A stretch of 64,000 bases of DNA from Entamoeba invadens IP1 (taxonomy: Eukaryota > Evosea > Mastigamoebida > Endamoebidae), in NCBI RefSeq assembly GCF_000330505.1, contig NW_004443763.1:84826-148825 (forward strand). Reading direction: 5' to 3'. Positions 55,352 to 64,000 of this stretch are shown here, piece by piece. The notes beneath the pieces were generated by a model that worked only from the letters and a program-made list of their open reading frames with translations, was not told the origin of the DNA and searched no databases. Position 1 is the first letter of the stretch, and every line of letters begins with the position of its first letter. A program made the position numbers and the translations under genes.

Positions 55352-57428
55352 TGGCTATTAACTCACCTTGGCATAAAGTAACTCACTTTAACTATTCAAA
55401 ATTAAATATTCGTCCTTTTACAATAAAACAAACTATACTCATCAAAAAAAACTATGTTTAGTATATCCATAGTTCAACAACTATATAAAGTTTGTAAAAT
55501 TTATTTAAAAAATAAACCATAATTAACTATATTTATAATACTCGAAAAAAGAAAATAAAATAAATGGTAAAGAAAAAATTTATTTGGTACAAATAGTATC
55601 CAAAACAACAATATTAAAAATTTGACAAAATTTACATTTATCAATTCAAATTAAATCATTTTGAGTTGTTGTACAATTTTGTTATAAACTATTGGGCAAC
55701 AAATTTAATATATTTAATATATATATGTGTTTATATTTTTATCCAAAATACTATTATGCCCAAACAGATACATATTATTTAATTTGGTGGAATCATTTTC
55801 GTTGTTAGTATGAAGTTACATGTTTAAAAGTTTTAATGTTTTATTTAAATTGTATTATATTTTTCATAAAAGTGTGAAAGTAAACAGTAATTTTTTATGA
55901 ATTATTTTTATAAAATCGTCAACAAGTAATAATTAAATTTGTTTTTATTTTACTTTGATAATTGTTGTGATGTTAAAGAAATACAATGGTTTCATTTTGT
56001 GTGTTGTAAGATGAAAAAAAATATTATGATAAGCAAGTAAAAATAAAACAATAAATAACACTTGTCTATAATTGTTAACATAAGTTGCTGTATTATATTT
56101 GTGAATAACGACGCAATGACTAAAATTAAAAAAAAGTAATAAACTACGACAAATTCTTAAAGATTTTTCATTGAACAAACGAAATGTCACAATTATTAAA
56201 CATAAGCTCCAATCAGAAATTAAATTATTTATCTCTTAATATTTTATCAAAAAAAATATCAATAAAAAAATTAACACAAATGTTTATCTTTATTTACACA
56301 TTCAAAGGTTTTGTAATGCACTAACTTTGTTTTTTCAATTAATTAAAAGGTATACAACTTAGAGACAACTTTAAATGTGTAAAACTATACATATGTTAAT
56401 CGACTTCATTTTTTAAATCACATTTTTAATAATTAACGTAATTAAAATAATTTCATCATAGAAATTAATCAATACAACCTAATTAATTATTTTCATTGTT
56501 TGTGTTGTTGTTAAAATTTACATGATATTTTGGTTATAAACATTACTCGGCTGTTTAATGTCGTGTTCATCATATACTCTAATAAGTTATTATTCCGACA
56601 TCTTAACATTTTACATGATTAAATTTTTATATATTAAGTTGTGTTTGTAGTTAAAGTGTACTTTATTGATAATGTGTCTTTGTTATTCGTAGTTTTATTG
56701 TATGTATTGTTGTAATTAATAAACAATTAAACCAGTTGTTTGGGTTATGACAAACGTATGTAATTGTTCTTGATGACGAAAAACATTTTTATCATTTTGG
56801 TTTTATATTATTCAATGTTTTTACTTTAAAATATTGTTTGTTTAATTCAAATATCTTTAATACAAAACTCATTTATTATTTATTGTATTTTTATTGATTG
56901 TTCAAAACAAAAAATAATACATTTTTTAAAAATGTAATATAATTAATTCAAATGTGTAACAACACATTCACTTCGTTGAATTTGTATGGCGATATCTTTC
57001 GTGTTGACAACTATATAATTATTTAACGTAATGAGTATTGTTTTTAAAACAATTAATCGATTTGTTTATATTTTTTTTCATTTATAAAAACTTTAATTTA
57101 ATAACAAAAATAATTTAAGTAAGTCAAAATGTTATTTGTTTTTGTTATTTATTTTTGTTTTTTCATCACAATCCAGATATGAATTATTTTGATTAATGGC
57201 AAATTTGCCCAAATGGTCAAGTTTTTGATTGAGTGGATACTTATATAGTAATTTAAATTAAAACTATATTTTATTATTTTGAAGAAATTTTATTTTATTA
57301 TTTAAAAAACCATTAAAATAGTAAATTATTTTTTAAGTGAGTTACTTTTATAAAAGTGAGTCAAAAGCGAAGTAGTGAGTCATTATTTGACAAGTGAGTT
57401 TTAAAAGTGAGAGGTGAGTTAATAGCCA
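55352..57428. mobile_element. Non-autonomous element with TAA duplication and ACTCACTT repeats
   Basis: The inverted ends begin TGGCTATTAACTCACCT on both sides and are bordered by TAA (55349-55351 and 57429-57431), a TWA-type duplication as in PIF/Harbinger transposition. Several copies of ACTCACTT-like motifs lie just inside each end. The 2-kb interior has no recognisable gene. Tgg-starting ends and a 3-bp duplication are shared with the element at 32772-35108, though the sequences differ. Confidence 0.8.
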
Positions 57429-57431
57429 TAA

Positions 57432-58052
57432 ATTATAAAATATTTTGGTTTTTTAATTATTTATTTTTGATAGTAAATTTAATTAACATATTTATTATAT
57501 TTTTTAATTAATTATTAATTCATTTTTTAGAAAAAAATTTATTAAGAAAAAGATAAATTAAATTATTATAAACTGGTTTTATTTTGTTTTTGTTTTTGAA
57601 TATAATAAAATATAAAAATTTTTTATAGTTATTTGATATAAGGAAAATTTATTATCATATTAATTATTTTATCAGTTTTTGATAAATAACATTTATTTTT
57701 GAAAACAAAACTCAAACGATTCTATTTTATAATTATTGAGAACTTTTAATTATTCCTCAATCTCCTTTAATTTAATATGTGTGGAAGTTTTAGTGCTTTT
57801 TAATAGCTATACTTATATAGTAAAAAACATATAAAAATTTACATCTTAATAAGTTAATAAAAAAATTGTCCAATTTATTTTTTTCCCGATACTTTCTTAA
57901 TAAAACGGCCGATATACCATTATTTTTTAGGAACTAAAACGTCCATTATAAAAATAGTAAAATTTGTAGTAATATATAATAAACTTCTAGTAAAAAGTGA
58001 TTTTTTAAACGATAATTTAAAAGAGAAAAAGTCAAGAAAAAAAGTGACAAGG
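57432..58052. other. Intergenic, nothing recognised
   Basis: Very AT-rich spacer upstream of the small gene at 58053. No repeat ends or RNA genes are recognised. Confidence 0.5.
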
Positions 58053-58475
58053 ATGATCACGAAACTGGAAAGAGACGTCATGTCAGAGAGCGAGACCACT
58101 GAGAATACCGAAGAAGAAATCACCACAAAACGCAGTGAACAACGTACATGTGAGAATAAGCAGACCAACGCGTTGTTGTATTTGGTGTTGAAAGAGGGCT
58201 ACAAGCTGATTTTCCCGAAGACAAAGAAAGAGAATTCGTATCACAAATGTATCACTGTAGAAAGCTTTGACGAGCACTTTGATTATGAGGCGATCACACA
58301 GCTTGGGATCGAGTTCGATGCGATTGTAAAAAAGAGGATGGAAAAGAATGGCAACGTCAAAGAAGTCACTTTAGATGCAAAGGATCTCTTTGAAGATGGG
58401 TCTGGCTATGTCTCCGAAGACAACTCAAATGATGTGAAGAAGGAATTAGAGAACCTTCCAACTCCCTTCGAGTAA
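58053..58475 (+). CDS. Small acidic protein, 140 aa, unknown
   Basis: I start at ATG 58053; the open frame begins three codons earlier at a GTG. The N-terminus is acidic and serine/threonine-rich (SESETTENTEEEITTK). The middle is possibly folded (NALLYLVLKEGYKLIFPK…) and the C-terminus is acidic (DLFEDGSGYVSEDNSND). There is no signal peptide or membrane segment. Base composition is like that of the host genes. Function is not recognised. Confidence 0.65.
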   Translation: MITKLERDVMSESETTENTEEEITTKRSEQRTCENKQTNALLYLVLKEGYKLIFPKTKKENSYHKCITVESFDEHFDYEAITQLGIEFDAIVKKRMEKNGNVKEVTLDAKDLFEDGSGYVSEDNSNDVKKELENLPTPFE

Positions 58476-58950
58476 GAATTTGTAATACATTTTTAATTGA
58501 TTTGTTCAATCAATTTTACATAGAAACTTGATACTTGTTCTTGATAATCTTCTATTTGTTTATATACTATATATACAATGTCTATTATCCATCTTATAAT
58601 GAATGGTGCGATTTTAAATTATTCTTTTTAGCTTTTTTATTATAAATTACTATAAGCTCTTAGATTGGGAGTAATAATATTTTTACTTACAAGTAACTTT
58701 AATATTTGAATGGGTTCACAATGTTAGTATAACCAGTCATTGTGAACTGGTTATAGGAGCCTATTAACTGTCATGAACTGTTAGTTTACTTCTGAATACC
58801 TGTTAGAGATTGTTTTTTATTTTCAAACAAAATCTTAGTCAAATTTCTTATATAATGATAATATAAATATCTAAGATATTTTAATATATCAAACATTTAA
58901 GATTTTGATTCATCAAACGACTCGAACTCTTAGATTTTAAATTTGACGAA

Positions 58951-58984
<34 letters not shown>

Positions 58985-59034
58985 AAATTAAAAAGAAAAC
59001 CATATGAAACAACGGCTAACAACATTCATAAATT
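58476..59034. other. Intergenic with an ATT microsatellite
   Basis: AT-rich spacer between convergent genes. It includes an inverted repeat GGTTCACAATG…CATTGTGAACTGG at 58709-58752 and an (ATT)n run at about 58950-58982. No gene is seen. Confidence 0.5.
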
Positions 59035-60291
59035 TTAACTGACTTGATAAATATAAAGTCTTTTGTAGTTAAAATATTGTTCCCCACAGAGTGCATTACT
59101 TTTGTTGTGGTAGTCGAACATCGTCTGACACGAGAACGACCGTGACGCATCAATTTGTTTCATGATGGCCAAGTCTGTTTTTGGGAAGAAGGAGTCGTAC
59201 CCGAATGCGAAGAGGATTCCGCCCTCTTTTTTGAATGCGACAAAATTTTGTGTTTGGTTATTTTTTGTTCTGAAGATTTCGATTTGTTTCTTCTTTTTTG
59301 CAGTGAGAGTGAACAGAAAAGCTTTATTTGTATTGATCATGACTACCCAATCGGTGATTTTGACGCCTAAAAACCCTCCAAAAATAGATCCTGAAGTGTC
59401 GACGACGATAAATAAAAGATTCGACTTTTTTAATAAGATCTGTGGGATGTCTAAGATCTGAGTTGGGTCCACACTTCTCCCGGTGTCTGCCAGTAATGTG
59501 AATGTATACTTTTCCTTCATAGCAATACTGTTTGCAAGATCAGCAATATCTTTGTGATGGAACAACTCGTCCAAATGGGTATTGATGATGATCGAACTCG
59601 GGTCGAGTGTATTCACGTAATTCATTTTAGTGTCGATGTCGTTTTGAATTTCTTTTTTTCGAAGGCCGACCAGTCGCTTTTGTTCTTCAATTTGAGAAAA
59701 CAGCAGAATTTTTGATTCTTCGAGTTTTTGGAGTTCAGTGGCCTTTGCACGACTCAAATTGTTTTTTTCTTGTGTAAATTTGGTCACCAATTCTTGAAGA
59801 GAATTATTCGCTTTTTCTTCCTCTTCTTTTTGTTTTCTTTGGTACTCCGCTTCAATCGCCTCTTTTTGTTTGTCATAGTCCGCCAACGCAACTTTGACTC
59901 GTTCTTCTTCATTTCTTGATAACGCACTTTTAATCTTCTCGAAGTCGTGGACCCCCAAAAAGTCGTCTTTGGACTTCAATAAGTCGTTCAAGTGTTTCAC
60001 TGTTTTTGTAATATTAGCAGAAAGAGTTATTGCTTGGAGCATTTGTGTTTCGATCATTTTTTTCCTTTGCAACGCCTCGTCTGTAATTTCAAAAATTTGT
60101 TCTAATGTGGTTAAATTTGGCTGGACGTTATCTGTATTTAACCCTAATACCGTAGTCTTAATAGTATTTAGATAATCCATATAATAGCCACAATCTACTG
60201 TCAGACCGTTGACTGTCGTGTTAAGCTTTTGGCTTTGCTCTTTAATTAAGTCACAGTCCGACAGTGGTCCAATCCATTCTTGTTCCGACAT
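59035..60291 (-). CDS. Coiled-coil TLDc-domain protein, 418 aa
   Basis: Intact frame from ATG 60291 (MSEQEWIGPL). Residues ~110-225 are coiled coil with many charged residues (EEERVKVALADYDKQKEAIE…). Residues ~260-418 resemble the Entamoeba TLDc-like domain: LLFIVVDTSGSIFGGFLGVK, WVVMINTNKAFLFTLTAKKK, GILFAFGYDSFF, SFSCQTMFDYHN and a closing KRLYIYQV. Organisation and orientation parallel the gene at 20714-21721, but sequence similarity is low. Probably cytosolic; function unknown. Confidence 0.75.
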   Translation of the reverse strand: MSEQEWIGPLSDCDLIKEQSQKLNTTVNGLTVDCGYYMDYLNTIKTTVLGLNTDNVQPNLTTLEQIFEITDEALQRKKMIETQMLQAITLSANITKTVKHLNDLLKSKDDFLGVHDFEKIKSALSRNEEERVKVALADYDKQKEAIEAEYQRKQKEEEEKANNSLQELVTKFTQEKNNLSRAKATELQKLEESKILLFSQIEEQKRLVGLRKKEIQNDIDTKMNYVNTLDPSSIIINTHLDELFHHKDIADLANSIAMKEKYTFTLLADTGRSVDPTQILDIPQILLKKSNLLFIVVDTSGSIFGGFLGVKITDWVVMINTNKAFLFTLTAKKKKQIEIFRTKNNQTQNFVAFKKEGGILFAFGYDSFFPKTDLAIMKQIDASRSFSCQTMFDYHNKSNALCGEQYFNYKRLYIYQVS

Positions 60292-60662
60292 TCATTTTTT
60301 AAGTTGAGACGGTCTTGGGTTTCATTCGACGAATCAAATGATGTGGCAAAAATTGAATTAAACTATTATTTGTTAACTCTTAACTATTAAATTCTAGAAA
60401 ATTTTTTTAAAAGTCTAGAAGCATATGAAAGTGTTTGATATGGTGTTTATCAATTTTATTGTATCAATATTTATAATACAATTAATCATAATTAATAGTT
60501 TCATTTTTTTTTGTTTATTAAAAAAAATCATTTACATATTTATATCAATTTTTTTTTAAAATATTCAAATAAATTTTATTTGATAATTTCGCTCTTTTTT
60601 TTGATATAACAATTTAATAATTTTCTATTATTTTTGGATAGTAAAAAAGAATTGAAAACTAC
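60292..60662. other. Intergenic, nothing recognised
   Basis: AT-rich spacer between two reverse-strand genes. It should contain the TLDc promoter. Nothing specific is seen. Confidence 0.5.
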
Positions 60663-62237
60663 TTAAAACTGATTAAATTCCGATTTTTTCTTTTTGATGA
60701 GCAAGAAATAGACTAGAAGACCAGAGACCACTATAATCAATATGACCAATATTAACACAGTCAAAACTATTCCAGTTATAGCACCACCACTCAACCCATT
60801 ATGTGTATTGTCTGAAGACTCTATATTGTCACTTGATGTGTTATTAGAATATTCACTCTCCTCACTTGAGTCTCCACTCGACTTACTCTCGTTACTATTA
60901 TTACTAGTAACTGAACTATTATCTAAATCATTAGAACTCTCTTGACTGTTTGAAGACGACACTGACTCACTTCCATCCGAACTTGTGCTTTGTGATGAAC
61001 TACTGTCTTCACCACTCTGACTACTTGACTCTTCATCACTTGAATTGTTCGAATCAGTTGATTGACGACTGGCGTCACTTTGTTCGTCTGAAGAGGGACT
61101 TGGAGAGCCCGATGAAATTACAGTAGAAGAAGACAAACTTTGTTCCGAAGACTCGCTTGGTGTTTCTGAAGGTTCGTCAGCAACGCATGTGAATCCGTTG
61201 TCATATTTCACCGTCGCGCAATCACCAGTAGAACCCACTGTTAGTGTGCTGTCCACTACACTACACATCTTCCCATTTGTCGCCTTAATTGTGACCTCGA
61301 CGCTTTCGGCTTGTATCAATTTAATGTCTGCGCTTGTTGAAAGAACCATTTTATTGTTGTTTGTAAATTGAATGTCGCCACTTGTTATGTTAGTTGCAGT
61401 CACTTTACCATTGTCACTAGTTAAAACTATCAAAGTGTATGCATTTTCAAGTGCAGAGATCTTCACATCATCACCACTTGTAGTTGTAACAATTTTGATG
61501 TATGGAGCGGTAGAAGTTGTTACAAACACTTTACCGATATAACCATATAAAGTGAAAGAAGTTGTCGAATTGATTGCTAAATCCATGTTGATTTTGTTGG
61601 TGTCACATGTGATCTGCGATGATGTCGCACCTTTACATTTGATATAATAATTCACTTCTCCACACATCTTTTGTTCAAACTCGTTTGTGTTGATCAACTC
61701 TAAATCATTTCCTGAGTAAGTCACGTCGCACATGTTATCAAAGGTCTCTGTGTTTTTCACTTGGAACTTCCCAGTAAATCCAATAGTGTTTGCACTTTGG
61801 GATGGAGCGTTTTTATACAACACAACATATTTGAGATCTTCGGAATTTGTGAAAGATATTTTGGAATCTCCAATATGGAAAATTAGGTCGTCAACATCAT
61901 TTCCAAGTGCTACTTTTTTTGTAAAGTTTCCTTGTAATTGGATTTCAAAAGTCCCTTTAAAAAAGTAGTATTTCACATTCGAAAATCCTTTTGATCTTTT
62001 GACTATAATTGTCTTTGCAGTACATTCAGAAGTGCTCGAACCAAAGTCTACAAAAGAATCGACATCCTCAAGTGTGATGGTCTCATATGGGATATTGTCT
62101 ATTTGTATATGTCTATAACTGTAAGTAACACCTTGAGTCTCGGGACACGCTCCAGTTCCTTCATAAAAGTGTCCATCATTATTAAAGTCACAAAAGTCTG
62201 CACTGAGTGTGGCAATTAAAAAGAATAGATAAAACAT
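60663..62237 (-). CDS. Serine-rich type I surface membrane protein, 524 aa
   Basis: ATG 62237 gives a signal peptide (MFYLFFLIATLSADF). An extracellular region of about 340 residues with regularly spaced cysteines and beta-rich repeats follows (CDFNNDGHFYEG, TVGSTGDCATVKYDNGFTC). A stalk of ~120 residues almost entirely S/E/D/N/T comes next, likely heavily O-glycosylated or phosphoglycosylated. Then a membrane helix (AITGIVLTVLILVILIIVVS…) and a short basic tail (LIKKKKSEFNQF). This is the layout of Entamoeba surface glycoproteins; I cannot name a family. Confidence 0.8.
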   Translation of the reverse strand: MFYLFFLIATLSADFCDFNNDGHFYEGTGACPETQGVTYSYRHIQIDNIPYETITLEDVDSFVDFGSSTSECTAKTIIVKRSKGFSNVKYYFFKGTFEIQLQGNFTKKVALGNDVDDLIFHIGDSKISFTNSEDLKYVVLYKNAPSQSANTIGFTGKFQVKNTETFDNMCDVTYSGNDLELINTNEFEQKMCGEVNYYIKCKGATSSQITCDTNKINMDLAINSTTSFTLYGYIGKVFVTTSTAPYIKIVTTTSGDDVKISALENAYTLIVLTSDNGKVTATNITSGDIQFTNNNKMVLSTSADIKLIQAESVEVTIKATNGKMCSVVDSTLTVGSTGDCATVKYDNGFTCVADEPSETPSESSEQSLSSSTVISSGSPSPSSDEQSDASRQSTDSNNSSDEESSSQSGEDSSSSQSTSSDGSESVSSSNSQESSNDLDNSSVTSNNSNESKSSGDSSEESEYSNNTSSDNIESSDNTHNGLSGGAITGIVLTVLILVILIIVVSGLLVYFLLIKKKKSEFNQF

Positions 62238-62756
62238 CAACTGATTATTTTGATATGTGAAATCCTTATATTCGGATTTTGTCGTTGTAAAATGAAATGG
62301 GTTCTACTGAATTTTCAAAAGGAAAAATAAACATTTTAAAGTATATTACATTTGAACTTATCCAGTTTATTACGTAATTATTCTTGAACTAAAAAACAGA
62401 AAATATTTAAGAAATTATTGAAAATATAGACTGCAAATTCTTATTCAAAACAATTTATCGAAGAAATTTTTGGTTTTTTATTATAAAAAATAAATTAAAT
62501 TTTATAATTGTTTTTATTAATAATTTATAGTTTTAATCAAAAATCGAATTTTTTATTCACAAAAAATAACCAAAAATGAATATAATACATTTAATTATAA
62601 TATATGATACATTTATATTACATTTTTTTTAAATTAAAAAAACTATGTTGTAAAAATTTCAAAGAATTATCAAAAGGAAAAAAAATAATCAGAATACATG
62701 TTATGATATTATTATTATAATATAATTATTATTATATTTTACTGATAAAATAATTA

Positions 62757-62924
62757 AATGGTTTCTGAATTTTTAAAATGGTAGATTTATTTTTCAACAT
62801 GAAATCAGTTTGCTACAAACTTTTATTTATAATATTTTTTAGAAAATATATAAAAATTTAAACCCGTATTTTTACATCAATTAATCTTCAATTTACTCAA
62901 GACTCATTGAATGCTTTATCTGTA
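62757..62924. mobile_element. Diverged relative of the 4513-4706 element
   Basis: The stretch AAACCCG-ATTTTTACATCAAT followed by AATCTTC and the end CATT-AAT-CTTTATCTGTA matches the right half of the element at 4513-4706 with scattered differences. The left half matches more loosely (ATGAAAT-CAGTTTG). The target duplication has decayed. Confidence 0.5.
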
Positions 62925-63131
62925 TTTTTATTTTGTAAAAGCTGAAGTCAGTCTTTATTAACAAGACAAACATCAAAGCAATAAGTTTGTTATAGTTATT
63001 AATAAAAAATTATATAATTTGTAATTTTTTTAATTACCTATAATTAAAATGTTACTAATGCAATTCAAATGACAAAAAGTAATTATATTACTTAAATTAG
63101 CACATTTCTATCGCTTTACATTTTTGAAATA

Positions 63132-63304
63132 CAGATACCTGAAAAACCGACCGGCAAACTATAAAAATGGTTTCTAAAAACTATTAAATAGTTTTTTCAA
63201 TGTAACATTTAAAAAAAAGGACAAAAAACAAAAAACAATAATTTACTATAAATTTATGGTTTGCCGGTTGTTTTTTCTGTGCCGGACTATTTTTCGGGTA
63301 TCTG
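63132..63304. mobile_element. TA-flanked miniature element (173 bp)
   Basis: The inverted ends are CAGATACCTGAAAAA on the left and CAGATACCCGAAAAA from the right, each followed 4 bases later by CCGGCA. A second ACCGGCAAAC lies just inside. TA lies at 63130-63131 and 63305-63306. No coding capacity. Confidence 0.85.
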
Positions 63305-63706
63305 TAATTGGAAAAAAAATGTTTACCAAAAATAAAAATTCAAATTTTGATTTGATATTTTCATATTTCTATATAAAAAAATTTTGTCACATATTAATTG
63401 AAGAACTATATGTATAGAATTTGTCATTTGAAATAATAATGTTTTTCATTTAACTTATCACATGTGTATTATTTTTCAAAAAATTACAATAATTAATTTT
63501 ATTATTTTATAAAAAATAATTGTTGAAATAATATTAATAAAAAGTAATAAAAATATAATAAAAATATAATAAAAATTTATAAAAAAATCAAACATTAACT
63601 TTGTTTTTAAAACGATATTTTAGTTAATCAATAGGTTTGAGTGTTTAATCCTCATTAATTGTAATAATGAACAACAAACAAAGAAATACTTACAATTACT
63701 ATGCGC

Positions 63707-64000
63707 TTATTTTCCAATGAGGTTTTGGAGTTGTTGATTATCCTTTTCAAAAAGCACACTTGGCTTTTCGTTTATAGCCTTTTCCAAAAAGTTGTTAATT
63801 CTTTTTCCATAGAAAGCAATATCGTCGCCGTCGAAAAAGTCACCATTGACACACTCAATTGAGTCTATAAATTCTAAGACAAGCCCACCAGTTTTCCGTT
63901 TTTCAAATTTAGTTCTGTTGAAGTACCCAATTTCACTCAAAATGTCGTTTAAAAGGAAGTTTGTTTGTTTCAATCGATTTTTTTTCAAACGTTCGTTTGC
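63707..64000 (-). CDS. Partial gene at the window edge, C-terminal ~97 residues, unknown
   Basis: The frame is open to the end of the window (…ANERLKKNRLKQTNFLLNDI) with no ATG inside, so the start lies outside. The visible part is soluble (TGGLVLEFIDSIECVNGDFF, DDIAFYGKRINNFLE) and ends NLIGK. There are no membrane segments. No family is recognised; it may be the tail of a larger protein. Confidence 0.6.
   Translation of the reverse strand, partial: ANERLKKNRLKQTNFLLNDILSEIGYFNRTKFEKRKTGGLVLEFIDSIECVNGDFFDGDDIAFYGKRINNFLEKAINEKPSVLFEKDNQQLQNLIGK

Larger units (their letters stand above)
62238..63706. other. Intergenic tract with miniature elements
   Basis: No gene is supported in this 1.5-kb AT-rich spacer. 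It contains the elements at about 62757-62924 and 63132-63304. Confidence 0.6.

Noticed and set aside
1..64000. CRISPR arrays, rRNA genes, bacterial-style operons or riboswitches
   Set aside because: None were seen, and none are expected in a eukaryotic chromosome segment of this kind.

Overview
The window looks like a gene-sparse, very AT-rich chromosome segment of an amoebozoan of the genus Entamoeba. The signs are compact genes, short introns with the Entamoeba-type donor GTTTGT/GTTTCT, a BspA-like leucine-rich-repeat protein, TLDc proteins with coiled coils, a bacterial-type GH25 lysozyme and an R4-type LINE with a restriction-like endonuclease. The mix of DNA transposons (piggyBac, pogo/Tigger, PIF/Harbinger-like, hAT-like and many TA-duplicating miniature elements) points to E. 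invadens or a relative. That species guess is inference.

Layout. 1-20.7 kb is a transposon graveyard. It holds unrecognised AT-rich coding fragments, a 1.07 kb inverted-repeat unit carrying HSP70 debris, a field of miniature elements, a complete piggyBac element (6639-11993) carrying an actin fragment, remains of a pogo-like gene, a pogo/Tigger element (13831-17587) that is itself split by a TA-flanked element (14271-16005), and another TA-flanked element (18988-19810). 20.7-32.2 kb is a gene island: a TLDc protein, two identical inverted copies of an atypical Rho GTPase gene, a GH25 lysozyme, Sec63, a ZGRF1/Mte1-domain protein and a BspA-like LRR protein. 32.4-44.7 kb is a second transposon block. 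It is framed by perfect 14-bp terminal repeats and an 8-bp hAT-type target duplication, and contains a Harbinger-like element with 296-bp arms, a DDE transposase next to a Ulp1-type protease, and a full-length but broken LINE. 45.9-64 kb is gene-dense: a 4CXXC_R1/CDCA7-like zinc protein, an AP-complex sigma subunit, a large ubiquitin protease, glucosidase II beta, a small membrane protein, tRNA-Gly(TCC), small unknown proteins, a second TLDc protein, a serine-rich surface protein and a partial gene at the right edge. More miniature elements lie between them.

How the genes relate. The host genes are unrelated housekeeping and surface functions: ER translocation (Sec63), N-glycan quality control (glucosidase II beta), vesicle coats (AP sigma), deubiquitination, Rho signalling and bacterial cell-wall digestion. 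No operon logic is expected. The main interest is in the mobile DNA: nested insertions whose empty sites can be read directly, host-gene fragments (HSP70, actin) carried inside transposon-like units, a DDE/Ulp1 pairing, and a Rho GTPase altered at both classic GTPase-control positions.
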